Shown here: piece after piece, positions 33,975 to 43,030 of the stretch
How the letters are laid out: each line of letters begins with the position of its first letter
Position numbering within the stretch: the first letter of the stretch is position 1
Assembly (NCBI GenBank): GCA_963575745.1
Contig: CAUYUJ010021170.1
Span: 541,801 to 605,800 of the forward strand
Length of the DNA: 64,000 bases
Source of the DNA: Prorocentrum cordatum
Taxonomy: Eukaryota; Sar; Dinophyceae; Prorocentrales; Prorocentraceae
Reading direction: 5' to 3'
Program-made: the position numbers and the translations under genes
The notes under the pieces: model-generated
The model's input: the letters and a program-made list of their open reading frames with translations, nothing else
The model's database searches: none
What the model was told of the DNA's origin: nothing

Positions 33975-36836
33975 TTGCGTGCTATGGGCAGCACGGCTGC
34001 CAAGCTTCTGAGGGCCTCGAGGTCCAGAAAAATGCATGCTATTACTCTCGTTCGCCCCCAAACCCTTGAAAGACAAGAAGGGGTTGGCACCACGGCCCGA
34101 GACCTGGGGTTCCTCGGCCCCGGGTGGCTGGACGGAGACGTGTTTAACGATGACAGAGAGGTCTCGTGTCCTCGAGCGGTTTCGGGAGCCGTCGAGCAGG
34201 AAGCTCAAAGGAGGATCGGAGAGATCCAGGGAGCTCCAGAGGAGGAACCTCCCTCCACCTTCCAGGTCGGGTTCAGGCAGCGAGCCAAGACCTCCTTCAT
34301 GGAGGTGTTCTCCCCTCCGAGGATCTCTCCCGAGGTCGGCAAGTGTGGAGCTCCTATCGGAGCTCGCTCGAGTTGGGACATCAAGCAGGGTTGGGACTCG
34401 TCCAACAAAAAGCACGTCGCGCAATTGTGGGAGAGTATCGAGCGAGAGAAGCCCAAGGTTATCTGGGTGTGTTCCGAGTGCAAGGTTTTCTCAGCCATCA
34501 ATCGCATCAATCGCGATCGTCGTGATCCTGATGGGTGGAATCGGCAGGTGGTCAGCGGTCTGCGGGATCTGATCCTCTGTATGGAAGTAGCTCAATATCA
34601 GCATGCTCGGGGAAGGTTTTTCGCGTTTGAGCACCCCAAGTTCGCGAGCTCCTGGAACACCGAGGTAGGAAGGCTCATAGCCGGACTCCCCGGAGTCAAG
34701 AGACTTAGGATCGACATGTGCTGCTTCGGACTGCAGGTTGACGAGCGCGGCCTCAATAAGAAGCCGACCGGGATTCTCACAAATCATCCTAGCATCATCA
34801 GGGCTCTTGACGGTCATCTGTGCACGGGGGGCCACTTACACGCCGTTCTGGAGGGAAGCTGGCAGACCTCCAAGGCAGCGAAGTACCCTCCTAGGTTCGT
34901 GAGGCTTGTGGCGCGCGCGGTGGCAGAGCACTGGAGCGGGGCGTCTTCAAGGTTGAAGCCGACGTGGGCTGAGCTCACCGAGCAGGTGTTTCCAGTGGTC
35001 TCTGACGAGGGCGAGCCCCACGACGATGAAGGTGCCGACGAGGTGGGGTCAGCGGGCAGCGACCAGGATGAGCCCGAGACCCGTGGGCCAGCCGGCAAGA
35101 GCACCATTCCACCAGACCCCGACCCCAATGAAGAAGAGAAGCGACTGATTTACAAGCTTCACGTCAATATGGGTCACCCTGACTCGAGGAAATTGTGCAG
35201 GGTGTTGCGGGCGGGAGGGGTCAAGCGTCACCTAGTCAGGTGGGCGCGCGACAAATTCAAGTGTTCAGAATGTGTCGAGCGTCAGAGGGCCGGGAACCAC
35301 AGAAAGGTCGCCCTTCCCCGCACGTTTCGGTTCAACCATATCATTGGAATCGACCTGTTCTATCTTGAGTTCCAAGGTACCACTCACCCGTTTCTGAACG
35401 TTGTCGACCACGGGTCTAATTTGCAAGTGTGTGTCCGTCTGGAGAACGCGAGGGCGGCCACGGTGTGGTCGGCTTTCTCCGCCTGTTGGATCCGTCCGTT
35501 CGGGGCCCCAGATTTTCTGATATCGGATGGAGGCCCAGAATTCGGAGAACGATTTGCCAGGGGGACTGAGCAGTGGGGGGTCCTCCACCACGTCTGCGAT
35601 GCAGACAGTCCCTGGCAGAACGGCAGGTGTGAGCGCCACGGAGGATGGGTCAAGGAGCGGGTGAAGTCAGAAGTGGATGCGGGCGCCTCGGTCCCGAGTT
35701 CTCTGGAGGAATTGGACGAGCTTGTACACGAGCTCGTGGCTCACAAACATCGCTGTTGGCACCGCGGGGGGTTCTCGCCGTTGCAGTTAGTGTTCGGTCA
35801 GAACCCGAGGCTTCCTCGCGATCTTCTGAGTGACGATGTGTGGGGGATCTCAGGCCGGAGTGACATGATCAGCCCTGCGTCCGAACAAGACGCAGCCGGA
35901 GCCGAGTTCGCCCGCTCTCAGAGAGTCCGAGCTGCCGCTCGCAGGTTGGCCATCGAGGCGAATGCCCGAGACAAGATAACTCGTGCCTCGCTTGCTCGGA
36001 CCCCCTCACCTAAGGAGTTCACCCCAGGCCAGTGGGTGTTTGTTTGGAGAAACCTCAGCAGGACATCATCTCCGGCAGACGCCCTGGGAAGACGCCGAGC
36101 GTGCTGGACCGGGCCAGGGGTGGTCGTGCTCTGCGAGAAAGGAGGCACCGTGTGGGTGGCAGTTCGATCTCGGCTCTGGAAATGCTCGGTGGAACAGGTT
36201 CGCCTGGCCAGTCCAGACGAAGAGTTCGGGATTCAGTTAGCGCAGAGCCCCCAGTGGAGGGAGCTCCTCGCTCAGGCGCAGACCCGCCGGGCCTCCGCCG
36301 TCGACGTCCAGCGAGAGGGACCTCCGCCAGACGATGCCTGGGACGAGCCTGCCCGCCATGACGCGAGCGAGGCCCCCCAGGTTAAGGCTCCAGGTCCCGA
36401 GACGGTCGACGAGCCCGACGAGGCTCCTGTGAACCCCTTTCCCCCCTCGGTGCTTGGGCCCCCGGGGGCCCCCCGGGTCGAGGGCCCTCGAGAGGCTCGT
36501 TCAGACGCCGACTCTATCGAGGCGCGGGCCGGGAGCGAGCGCACCCGCCTGCCATCGATCGCGAAGAGACTAGTCCTCCGGGGTTGTCTCCCGCTGAGAC
36601 CCCTAGACAGGTCTCGAGTGATCAGCCCCCAGGCCTCTCGAATCCCGAGGAGGCGAGAGGGTCCTCTCCGAGTCGACCGGAGGAGGACCCAGGGCGCCTT
36701 CTTTCTCCCCCTAACCCTTCTCCTTTTCAAGTGCCCGGGGCTCAGGGGTCAAGAGGCAGGCGCAGGCCCTCGCAGCCCGAGGACGTCCCAGCATGTATCA
36801 GAGCTGCCAGAGCAGCTAGCAGCCCTCCCGAGGTGA
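33975..36836 (+). CDS. Copia methyltransferase-like and integrase ORF
   Basis: An open frame of 953 codons. Residues about 98-260 form a cytosine-methyltransferase-like domain: FMEVFSPPRIS, KVIWVCSECKVFSAINRI (PPC motif replaced by SEC), FAFEHPKFASSW (ENP/ENV-like EHP) and RIDMCCFGL. The integrase follows. Its HHCC zinc site is LHVNMGHPDSRKL...KCSEC (about 35155-35275). The DDE core is IIGIDLFYL (first Asp, about 35350), LISDGGPEF (second Asp, about 35525) and WQNGRCERHGGW (Glu, about 35630). The C-terminal domain contains FTPGQWVFVWR. The tail after about 36440 is Pro-rich and overlaps the next frame. All catalytic integrase residues are present. Confidence 0.8.
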   Translation: MRAMGSTAAKLLRASRSRKMHAITLVRPQTLERQEGVGTTARDLGFLGPGWLDGDVFNDDREVSCPRAVSGAVEQEAQRRIGEIQGAPEEEPPSTFQVGFRQRAKTSFMEVFSPPRISPEVGKCGAPIGARSSWDIKQGWDSSNKKHVAQLWESIEREKPKVIWVCSECKVFSAINRINRDRRDPDGWNRQVVSGLRDLILCMEVAQYQHARGRFFAFEHPKFASSWNTEVGRLIAGLPGVKRLRIDMCCFGLQVDERGLNKKPTGILTNHPSIIRALDGHLCTGGHLHAVLEGSWQTSKAAKYPPRFVRLVARAVAEHWSGASSRLKPTWAELTEQVFPVVSDEGEPHDDEGADEVGSAGSDQDEPETRGPAGKSTIPPDPDPNEEEKRLIYKLHVNMGHPDSRKLCRVLRAGGVKRHLVRWARDKFKCSECVERQRAGNHRKVALPRTFRFNHIIGIDLFYLEFQGTTHPFLNVVDHGSNLQVCVRLENARAATVWSAFSACWIRPFGAPDFLISDGGPEFGERFARGTEQWGVLHHVCDADSPWQNGRCERHGGWVKERVKSEVDAGASVPSSLEELDELVHELVAHKHRCWHRGGFSPLQLVFGQNPRLPRDLLSDDVWGISGRSDMISPASEQDAAGAEFARSQRVRAAARRLAIEANARDKITRASLARTPSPKEFTPGQWVFVWRNLSRTSSPADALGRRRACWTGPGVVVLCEKGGTVWVAVRSRLWKCSVEQVRLASPDEEFGIQLAQSPQWRELLAQAQTRRASAVDVQREGPPPDDAWDEPARHDASEAPQVKAPGPETVDEPDEAPVNPFPPSVLGPPGAPRVEGPREARSDADSIEARAGSERTRLPSIAKRLVLRGCLPLRPLDRSRVISPQASRIPRRREGPLRVDRRRTQGAFFLPLTLLLFKCPGLRGQEAGAGPRSPRTSQHVSELPEQLAALPR

Positions 36837-39178
36837 AGCGAGCGAGGATGGAGCCGGGAGAGAGCGTTCCTCCTCCTCCTCCTCCTCCTCCTCCTCCTCC
36901 TCCTCCTGCTGCTGCGACTGTCCCTCCTCCGGGGAACGACGACGACCCGACGGCCCCCTCCTCCTCTTCCTCTGGCCCTGGGCCGGGAGGCACGCCCGAG
37001 GGAGGTGAGGCCAGGGCCATCACCACCGGCGAGGAGCCGCGGCGCTCGGTGGCGGACCGGGTCCGCGACCTCGAGGCCGGACCCCGGGGCCCCGTCCGTG
37101 GCAGGAGCCGGTCACCACCCAGGGACCTGGCCGAGGATTTCTTCCTCCTCATCTCCTCCTCCGGCAGTGGTGGTGGGGGTGGAGTCCTGGCGATCCAGGC
37201 TTCCCAGGTCCTGGACGACTGGGCTGGACTAACTGAGGCTGACGAGAGCTCGATACCGACCTTTGCTGCCAGCCGGGGAGGCGAGGTCTCTCTCAAAAAC
37301 CTCTCCCCAGCTGAGCGCGAAAAGTTTTCGGTTTCCGACGGCAAGGAGTGGGAATCCATGATGGGCACCGGGGCCGTTGAAGTCATACCTCCATCGAAGG
37401 CGGACAAGATCCGCAAGGCCTGTCCTGAGCGTATCATTTCGAGTCGGATGGTCCGCAGGTGGAAGCCCGTCGAGGGCACGGGATCGGAGCCCATGGCCAA
37501 ATCTCGCTGGTGTGTTCACGGCCATAGAGATCCAGATTCGGGATCGCTCCAGGTGTACGCCCCCACCCCACAAACATCGAGTATCATGATGTTCGTACAG
37601 GTGCCCATGAACTTGAGCATGCTAGCAGACATCGCCGATGTCAAGAACGCCTTTTGTCAATCAGATCCCATGACCAGGACCCAGGGGTGCATTTACGTCG
37701 AGCCCTGCGAGGGCGTGAACCTCCCCCGGGGCTCTTTGATACTGCTCAAGGTGAATGTTTACGGCCTGGACGATGCCCCTGTCGCCTGGCGGAAGACAGT
37801 GATCAAGTTTCTTGAGCAGCTGGGTTTCTGTAGGAGTCTGTTGGAGCCGTGCTGGTGGGTGCGTTACGGTGACAAGGGTGATATTCTGAATATGATATTG
37901 CTCGAGGTAGACGATTTCTTCATATGAAGTTCCTCGTCTGCTTCCCGGGCCTGGTTCCGTCAGCAACTGGAGAGTCGGATCAAGTTCGGCAAGTATCGGG
38001 ACTGTCACTCTGGGCCCGTGGAGTTCGCGGGGCGCAGGGTAGTCATTGGGCCTCAGAAGGCCACGCTGGACATGGAAAAATACATCCTCGAAGAAATCAA
38101 GCCCCTGTCCATGAATAAGGGCCGTCTGTCCAACAAGAACTCCTCCCTGGACCAGTCCGAGTTCCGGGCCCTGCGTTCCTTGGTGTACAAGTTTAACTGG
38201 GTGGGCAGGGAGACTCGTCCGGAGGCCGCTGGAGTCTCGTCCATCCTGGCCAGTCGTCTTCGAGCCGCGACTACTGGTGACGTGGCGCTCGCCAACAAGT
38301 TGGCAAGACATCTGAGGGCTACGGCCTCGAGAGGCCTGACCGTGTGGAAGCTGGACCCGAGTCAGATGGCATTCGTCACCTTCTCCGACGCGGGTGGCGT
38401 AGGCGCGTTCGACGGGTTGGTGGATGATCGTGGTTTGCCCGAGGACCCGACCCAAGGGACCTGGATGGTGTGTGCGACATACAAAAGCATCATCGAGAAT
38501 CGGTCAGTGCGAGCCTCAGTCCTAGGGTGGCGCAGTTCCAAGCTCCGCCGCAAAGTCCCATCCACGTTGGCCGGTGAGACACAGGCACTAGCAGCAACCG
38601 TCTCAGAGGTCGAGTATCTCCAAATTTTGTACCGTGATATAATTGTCCGAGACGTGGACATCAGCGATCATCATAGAGGTGCAAGCCCGTTTACCACTGT
38701 TCTTCGGAGCAACTGTCGTCTCGGGACTCGCGAGCCCCAGGTTCACGTGGTGGACGCCAAGAGTATATACGACACTATGTTGAAAGAGGGCAATGCGAGC
38801 GCTCGGGACCGCCGCACTGCTATAGATTTGGCTATTATCTGTGAATCTCTCGAGCGAGCCCGTGGTCATGTGAGATGGATCCCGCACGGACGCATGCCGG
38901 TGGACACCCTCACAAAAGATGATGTCACGAAGGCCAATGCAGCTCTCTTCGATTTGATGGTGAGCGGCCGACTCGTCCTGGTGGACGAAGGCGAGGAGGT
39001 CGAGCACCGCAGGAAGACTCCAGGTCTCAAGAGCAGGACACAGGCGGCCTCCAGAAAGTCCTGGACGGCGAGTTCATCACCTGGCACGAGTTCCTGGCCC
39101 GGGATGGTGGTGGTGGTGGTGGTGGTTCTCCTTCCTCCTCTCCCGTCCTTCTGCCATCCGACCCTTTCCAATACTTGA
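36584..39178 (+). pseudogene. Copia reverse transcriptase-RNase H, interrupted by one TGA
   Basis: The frame overlaps the integrase frame by 252 bp in a different phase, so frameshifting or decay links them. After a Pro/Ser-rich linker (a run of 13 prolines near 36870) the RVT_2-type RT has SRWCVHGHRDPD, ADIADVKNAFCQSD (motif A) and LEVDDFFI (motif C). The in-frame TGA at 37925-37927 follows; TGG would continue the frame directly into AWFRQQLESRIKFGKY. RNase H motifs come next: FVTFSDAGG, AGETQALAA, VVDAKSIYDTM and GRMPVDTLTKD. The terminal TGA (39176-39178) lies inside the inverted repeat of the nested element, so the original C-terminus was cut by that insertion. Confidence 0.8.
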
Positions 39179-39390
39179 ATCGCCGCCCTGTTTGCTAAGC
39201 GTTTAGGGTGGTTGCAGGAGGTTAGGGTGTGTTTAGCGAAACTGTTTACGGGAGGTTCCGTGGGGAGGATACTAAACAGTTTACCGCGCTTCCGGAAACA
39301 CTTTATCCTAAACGCCTAAAGTGTTTAGCCCTCCGCTCGTAAACACTTTAGCGCTTGCCGTAAACTGTTTCGCCAGACCCCAAACAGCAA
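39174..39390 (+). repeat. Left terminal and subterminal repeat of the 13-kb element
   Basis: After the 15-bp terminus come repeated GTTTAG/TAAAC words in both orientations. GCGAAACTGTTTACGG (39236) pairs with CCGTAAACTGTTTCGC (39358) as an internal hairpin with one mismatch. Confidence 0.7.
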
Positions 39391-40218
39391 ATTTCAAGAT
39401 GGCGATATCATGGTTTTCATCTTGGGATTTCGAAAACCGAAGAAGCGGAGGAGGGGGGAGGCGGCCTTGGACGAGAGGGCGAGCATAGCGGATTGAGTCC
39501 AGGGAGAACGGAAATCGACTTCTGCGGGCGCCGAAGGGCAGGAATGAAAGAGCCAGGTGACGTCACTCGCACCGTCTTGGGGGCCCGTCTCGGGGCCACA
39601 TCGGAAACCGTTCGGGCCGTCCACAATTCGCGAAACGCTACCCCAGCAAGGCGCCCTCAATAGCAAGGGGGCGCGGAAATGGCACAAGCCCAGGGAATAA
39701 GGAGGAGGGGGGGCGGAGTGGCAAGGGGGAGGGAGGGGATGTCTCGAGGGCAAGGGTTTCCAGTCAAACATGGCGTTGGAAAACAATGGCGAGCCTCTCC
39801 ATAGACATCCTGGGGGGAGGAGGAGGAGGAGGGAGGAGGAGGAGAGGAGGAGGAGAGGAGAAGGAGGAGGAGGAGAAGGAGGAGGAGGAGGAGGGGGAGG
39901 AGGAGGAGAGAGGAGGAGGAGGAAAGGAGGACACCCTCGCGCGCCAGCCAGTGCACGGCCTGCAGCTCGCGGCGCCCTCGCGCCAAGAGAAAGTGAGAGA
40001 GAGACCTCGCCTGCTTGATATCTCCTATCCTCATCCGTATCCTCATCCCTCGTCGTCGTCGTCGCCGTCGTCGTCGTCCTCCTCCTCCTCCTCCTTCTCC
40101 TCCTCCTCCTCCTCCTCCTCCTCCTCCTCCTCCTCCTCCTCCTCCTCCTCCTCCTCCTCCTCCTCCTCCTCCTCACCCTCCTTCTTCTCCTCGTGCCCCC
40201 ATCGCCCAATCCATCTCC
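39391..40218. repeat. Non-coding segment with facing (GGA)n and (TCC)n tracts
   Basis: Unrecognised sequence to about 39800, then a (GGA)n tract (about 39815-39935) and a (TCC)n tract (about 40075-40175). The two are complementary and about 140 bp apart, downstream of the transposase-like ORF. Confidence 0.8.
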
Positions 40219-42138
40219 CTAAGGAGGTGCTGCCCTCTGCCTGAGCTTAGGGGCGAAAATCACGGTGCTCTCGCACCCCACTGCAGCACGTGAGTACAGG
40301 CAAGGCTCGATAATGAAACGTGTGTGAAACATGTCAGGGGCCTCACGCACAATGCACCTGGCATGGCCATCGTCGAACGACGTCGTCTGCCACAGAGACA
40401 AGCACGTGAAGAGCACTCCGTCCACGCTGGCGTGGAAACACACCTGCCCGAACCGAATGCCGCCCTCGTGGTGCAGAGCGACCACGTCGCTCATCAACAC
40501 TGCCCGCCCCCCGCAATGCACGGAGCGCGAGGTCAGAACCTCAGCTGCACAATCTAAGTTAAACGCGCTTTCGATTGCCCTTCGCAGCTTCTGGCTGGGG
40601 GGATGCGGCGCGAGCATATCTGCATTGAACAGCAAATGCTTCTCCAAATCGAAAAGGTGCTGAACTGTAATCTCAGCCATCAACCCAAACTCGTAACCGA
40701 CCGTGTTCCTGCGAGGAGCGATCATAGTTTTAGCCACTCGGTGTTTGCGCTCCATCAAGAAGCAGGACAGCAACATCCCGTGGTTCAACAATTGGCGGGG
40801 GAGATGCAATATCCAGTGGTCCTTCGGTTTAAAGAGGGACAACCCATATACGGCCCTGAGGCGGCCAAGGTGCTCCACTATGGCCACCCCCAGGTCGGTC
40901 GGGGAAACCAGACCGCGATTCACGATCGACAACATTCCGAGAACGCGGCAGAGGGCGCGGCAGCATTCGGCCTCTGCTAGGCAGACGCCAGTTGGCACCA
41001 CGTGGTCCTTCACGCACTGCTCGAGGGCTGGCGCCAAGCTGATTGACTGAGACGCGCTCCCGCTCAGGTGGCCAGCGTGGAAACACTCCCTGCCGCTGGC
41101 ATACCCCCTCGGCCACTCCCACCCCTTGAGGAACTGGTGGATCTGCTTGGGGCCCATGTTGCGGTCCTTCAGGCGAGTGGTGAACTCGGTCACCTCCCGC
41201 TGCCAGAGCCCGCCCACGACGTAGCAGTGCATCCAGTCCCAAGCGCCTATGACAGCTAGATCTATTGCCAAATGGTCATATTGCAACAGGCCGTCCTCGT
41301 TGTAGGCAAAACCCATCAAGGTCTCGGCCTTCTCGAGCTCGCCCTTGGTGGTGGTCGCCTTGAGATGCCGTAGGTGCAGCTGTATCTCGCGTATCGACTC
41401 CCGTGTGTGAAGCATGAATTTTGACACGTCGATCTCGTCCACTGGCACGTGAAAGCCAGTTGGATCTGGAAGCAGATTCGAATGCCTATCCACAATGTTA
41501 GCGCACAGGAAGCAGGGCTTGATGCCCGTGGCGCCCTTGCACTCTGTCACGTACTTGTGGGCCCTCTCGTCCTGTATCATGATCTTCACGTCGCCGTGAA
41601 CGAGGACGGGGGCGCCGTCGATCATGAGCGTCACGCCGCGGCGCAAGTCAGGTGCACCAGGGGAGCCCATGAACAGCTGGAGGCAGCGCTTCATCATGGC
41701 CGAGAGCCCCGCCGATACCCTGTCGCACTCGGAGCTTCGAACACAGCATATCGCATTCCAGCACAGCTCATTGGATAGCCCAGGGAATCCGATCTCCTTA
41801 AGCGACCAATATATGGCCTGGACCTTCCGAAGGTTCCTGTCCGAGGGCACGTTCCCTAGCACCACTTCGTCCGAGTAGACGATGACGCTAATTCGGCCAG
41901 AGGATCGGCGCACCGTCTCAAGAAACATGCTCTTGAATGCTGACGAGACTTTGCACGCGCACTCGATGAACGCAAGCGGATGTTGCAGCCATGCGTGCAC
42001 GGGCCCATCATCTTCCATGTCAAAGGTGTGGCGTTGCAGGAGCGGGCCGAAGCTGGACCCCTGCGTCGCGATCTTATTTCGACGCCTCCTCTGGGTGGAG
42101 GCGCTGAAGCATGGGGGCAAACCTTCAGCATTCACCAC
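40219..42138 (-). CDS. DDE-transposase-like protein of the 13-kb element
   Basis: An open frame of 639 residues. An aspartate in VIVYSDEVVLGNV (about residue 87) and another in LVHGDVKIMIQDERAHK (about 180) are followed by a CKGATGIKPCFLCAN zinc-type motif (about 200). Later come WDWMHCYVVGG (about 308), HWILHLPRQL (about 452) and CFLMERKHRVAK (about 472). The order Asp, Asp, C-x2-C, D-x-H, HxxxH and E-R-x-H resembles CACTA/Plavaka-like DDE transposases, so I infer these are catalytic D, D and E. The frame continues upstream without an ATG to a TAG near 42170, so a 5' exon is likely. The protein is a long intact reading frame and would move the element. Confidence 0.6.
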   Translation of the reverse strand: MVNAEGLPPCFSASTQRRRRNKIATQGSSFGPLLQRHTFDMEDDGPVHAWLQHPLAFIECACKVSSAFKSMFLETVRRSSGRISVIVYSDEVVLGNVPSDRNLRKVQAIYWSLKEIGFPGLSNELCWNAICCVRSSECDRVSAGLSAMMKRCLQLFMGSPGAPDLRRGVTLMIDGAPVLVHGDVKIMIQDERAHKYVTECKGATGIKPCFLCANIVDRHSNLLPDPTGFHVPVDEIDVSKFMLHTRESIREIQLHLRHLKATTTKGELEKAETLMGFAYNEDGLLQYDHLAIDLAVIGAWDWMHCYVVGGLWQREVTEFTTRLKDRNMGPKQIHQFLKGWEWPRGYASGRECFHAGHLSGSASQSISLAPALEQCVKDHVVPTGVCLAEAECCRALCRVLGMLSIVNRGLVSPTDLGVAIVEHLGRLRAVYGLSLFKPKDHWILHLPRQLLNHGMLLSCFLMERKHRVAKTMIAPRRNTVGYEFGLMAEITVQHLFDLEKHLLFNADMLAPHPPSQKLRRAIESAFNLDCAAEVLTSRSVHCGGRAVLMSDVVALHHEGGIRFGQVCFHASVDGVLFTCLSLWQTTSFDDGHARCIVREAPDMFHTRFIIEPCLYSRAAVGCESTVIFAPKLRQRAAPP

Positions 42139-42289
42139 TGGGTTACGTGCGAACGCTTGCCGAACGTGCTAAGTGTTGGCCTCTTGGTGTCGGGCATGGC
42201 TGCCCTGCTTGAGCCTGGAATGGCTGCGGACGGGACGAGACGGCCCTCCCGCGCAGGTGCCGTGGACCTTGCTGGTAAAGCAGCACACG

Positions 42290-42600
42290 CACTGCACCAT
42301 CTGACCCGCGCCCCGTGCATTGCACCCCCAGCTTGCACCGCATATATTGCGCCCCGATCTAGCAAGTTTGTGTTGTAAACTTGGTTTGGCTTAAGTTTGG
42401 TGTGTAAACTTGGTGTGCCTTTCCGCATCCAGATCTCTCCCCGTAGATTGCACCACATAGGCTGCGCCACATAGATTGCACCACATAGGCTACACCACAT
42501 AGGCTCCACGTAGATTGCACCACATATGGCACGAGCTAGCCTGCACCACGTAGCCTGCACCCCTCAGCTTGCATCGCATAGTTTGCACCCTCCTCCCCAT
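42290..42600. repeat. Array of about 16-18-bp GCACCACATAG mini-repeats
   Basis: Diverged tandem words such as TTGCACCACATAGGCT, GCGCCACATAGATT and TGCACCACGTAGCC. The reverse complement (TGTGGTGCAAGCT) occurs at 59600-59720 and 62355-62480 outside the element. Confidence 0.75.
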
Positions 42601-43030
42601 CCTCCTGCCCCTCATATTTCTCCTCATCCTCGGTTCGCTCGGGGTCTCGAGGGCTGGCCGCGGGCGGGCGCCCCCTCTGGCGACGGGCCCCAGGGCATGA
42701 GGAGGAGGACCTGGATGATGATTTCATCATCGAGCATCCGTAAGAGCGTGCACGACAATAGTTGGCGCCGTCCCACATGCGCGCAGATGCCAAACCCCAA
42801 TGCATATACATGCGCACGCTATCGGCCTCGGATGCACCGAGTCCCTTAAGAGCTGCACGTTGCTAAGCTGTCGTTGCAAACAGCCGCCTCCGAGGAGGAG
42901 GATGAGGAGGGAGGGGGGAGGGAGGAACAGGAAAGATGGGGATAGTTGAGAAGGGGACAGATGGAGAAGGGGGAGGGGTGAGGATTCTTCAGGAGGAGGC
43001 AGGGGAGATGAGGGAGGTATGACAGCCGAT
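42601..43030. other. Spacer with purine-rich tract
   Basis: A GAGGAGGA/GGGAGGG tract (about 42890-43010) lies downstream of the Gly/Arg-rich ORF. Nothing else is recognised. Confidence 0.5.

Noticed and set aside
39236-39373. Independent 138-bp MITE
   Set aside because: The hairpin is real but lies within the left subterminal region of the 13-kb element, whose right end carries the same words, so a separate element is not needed.
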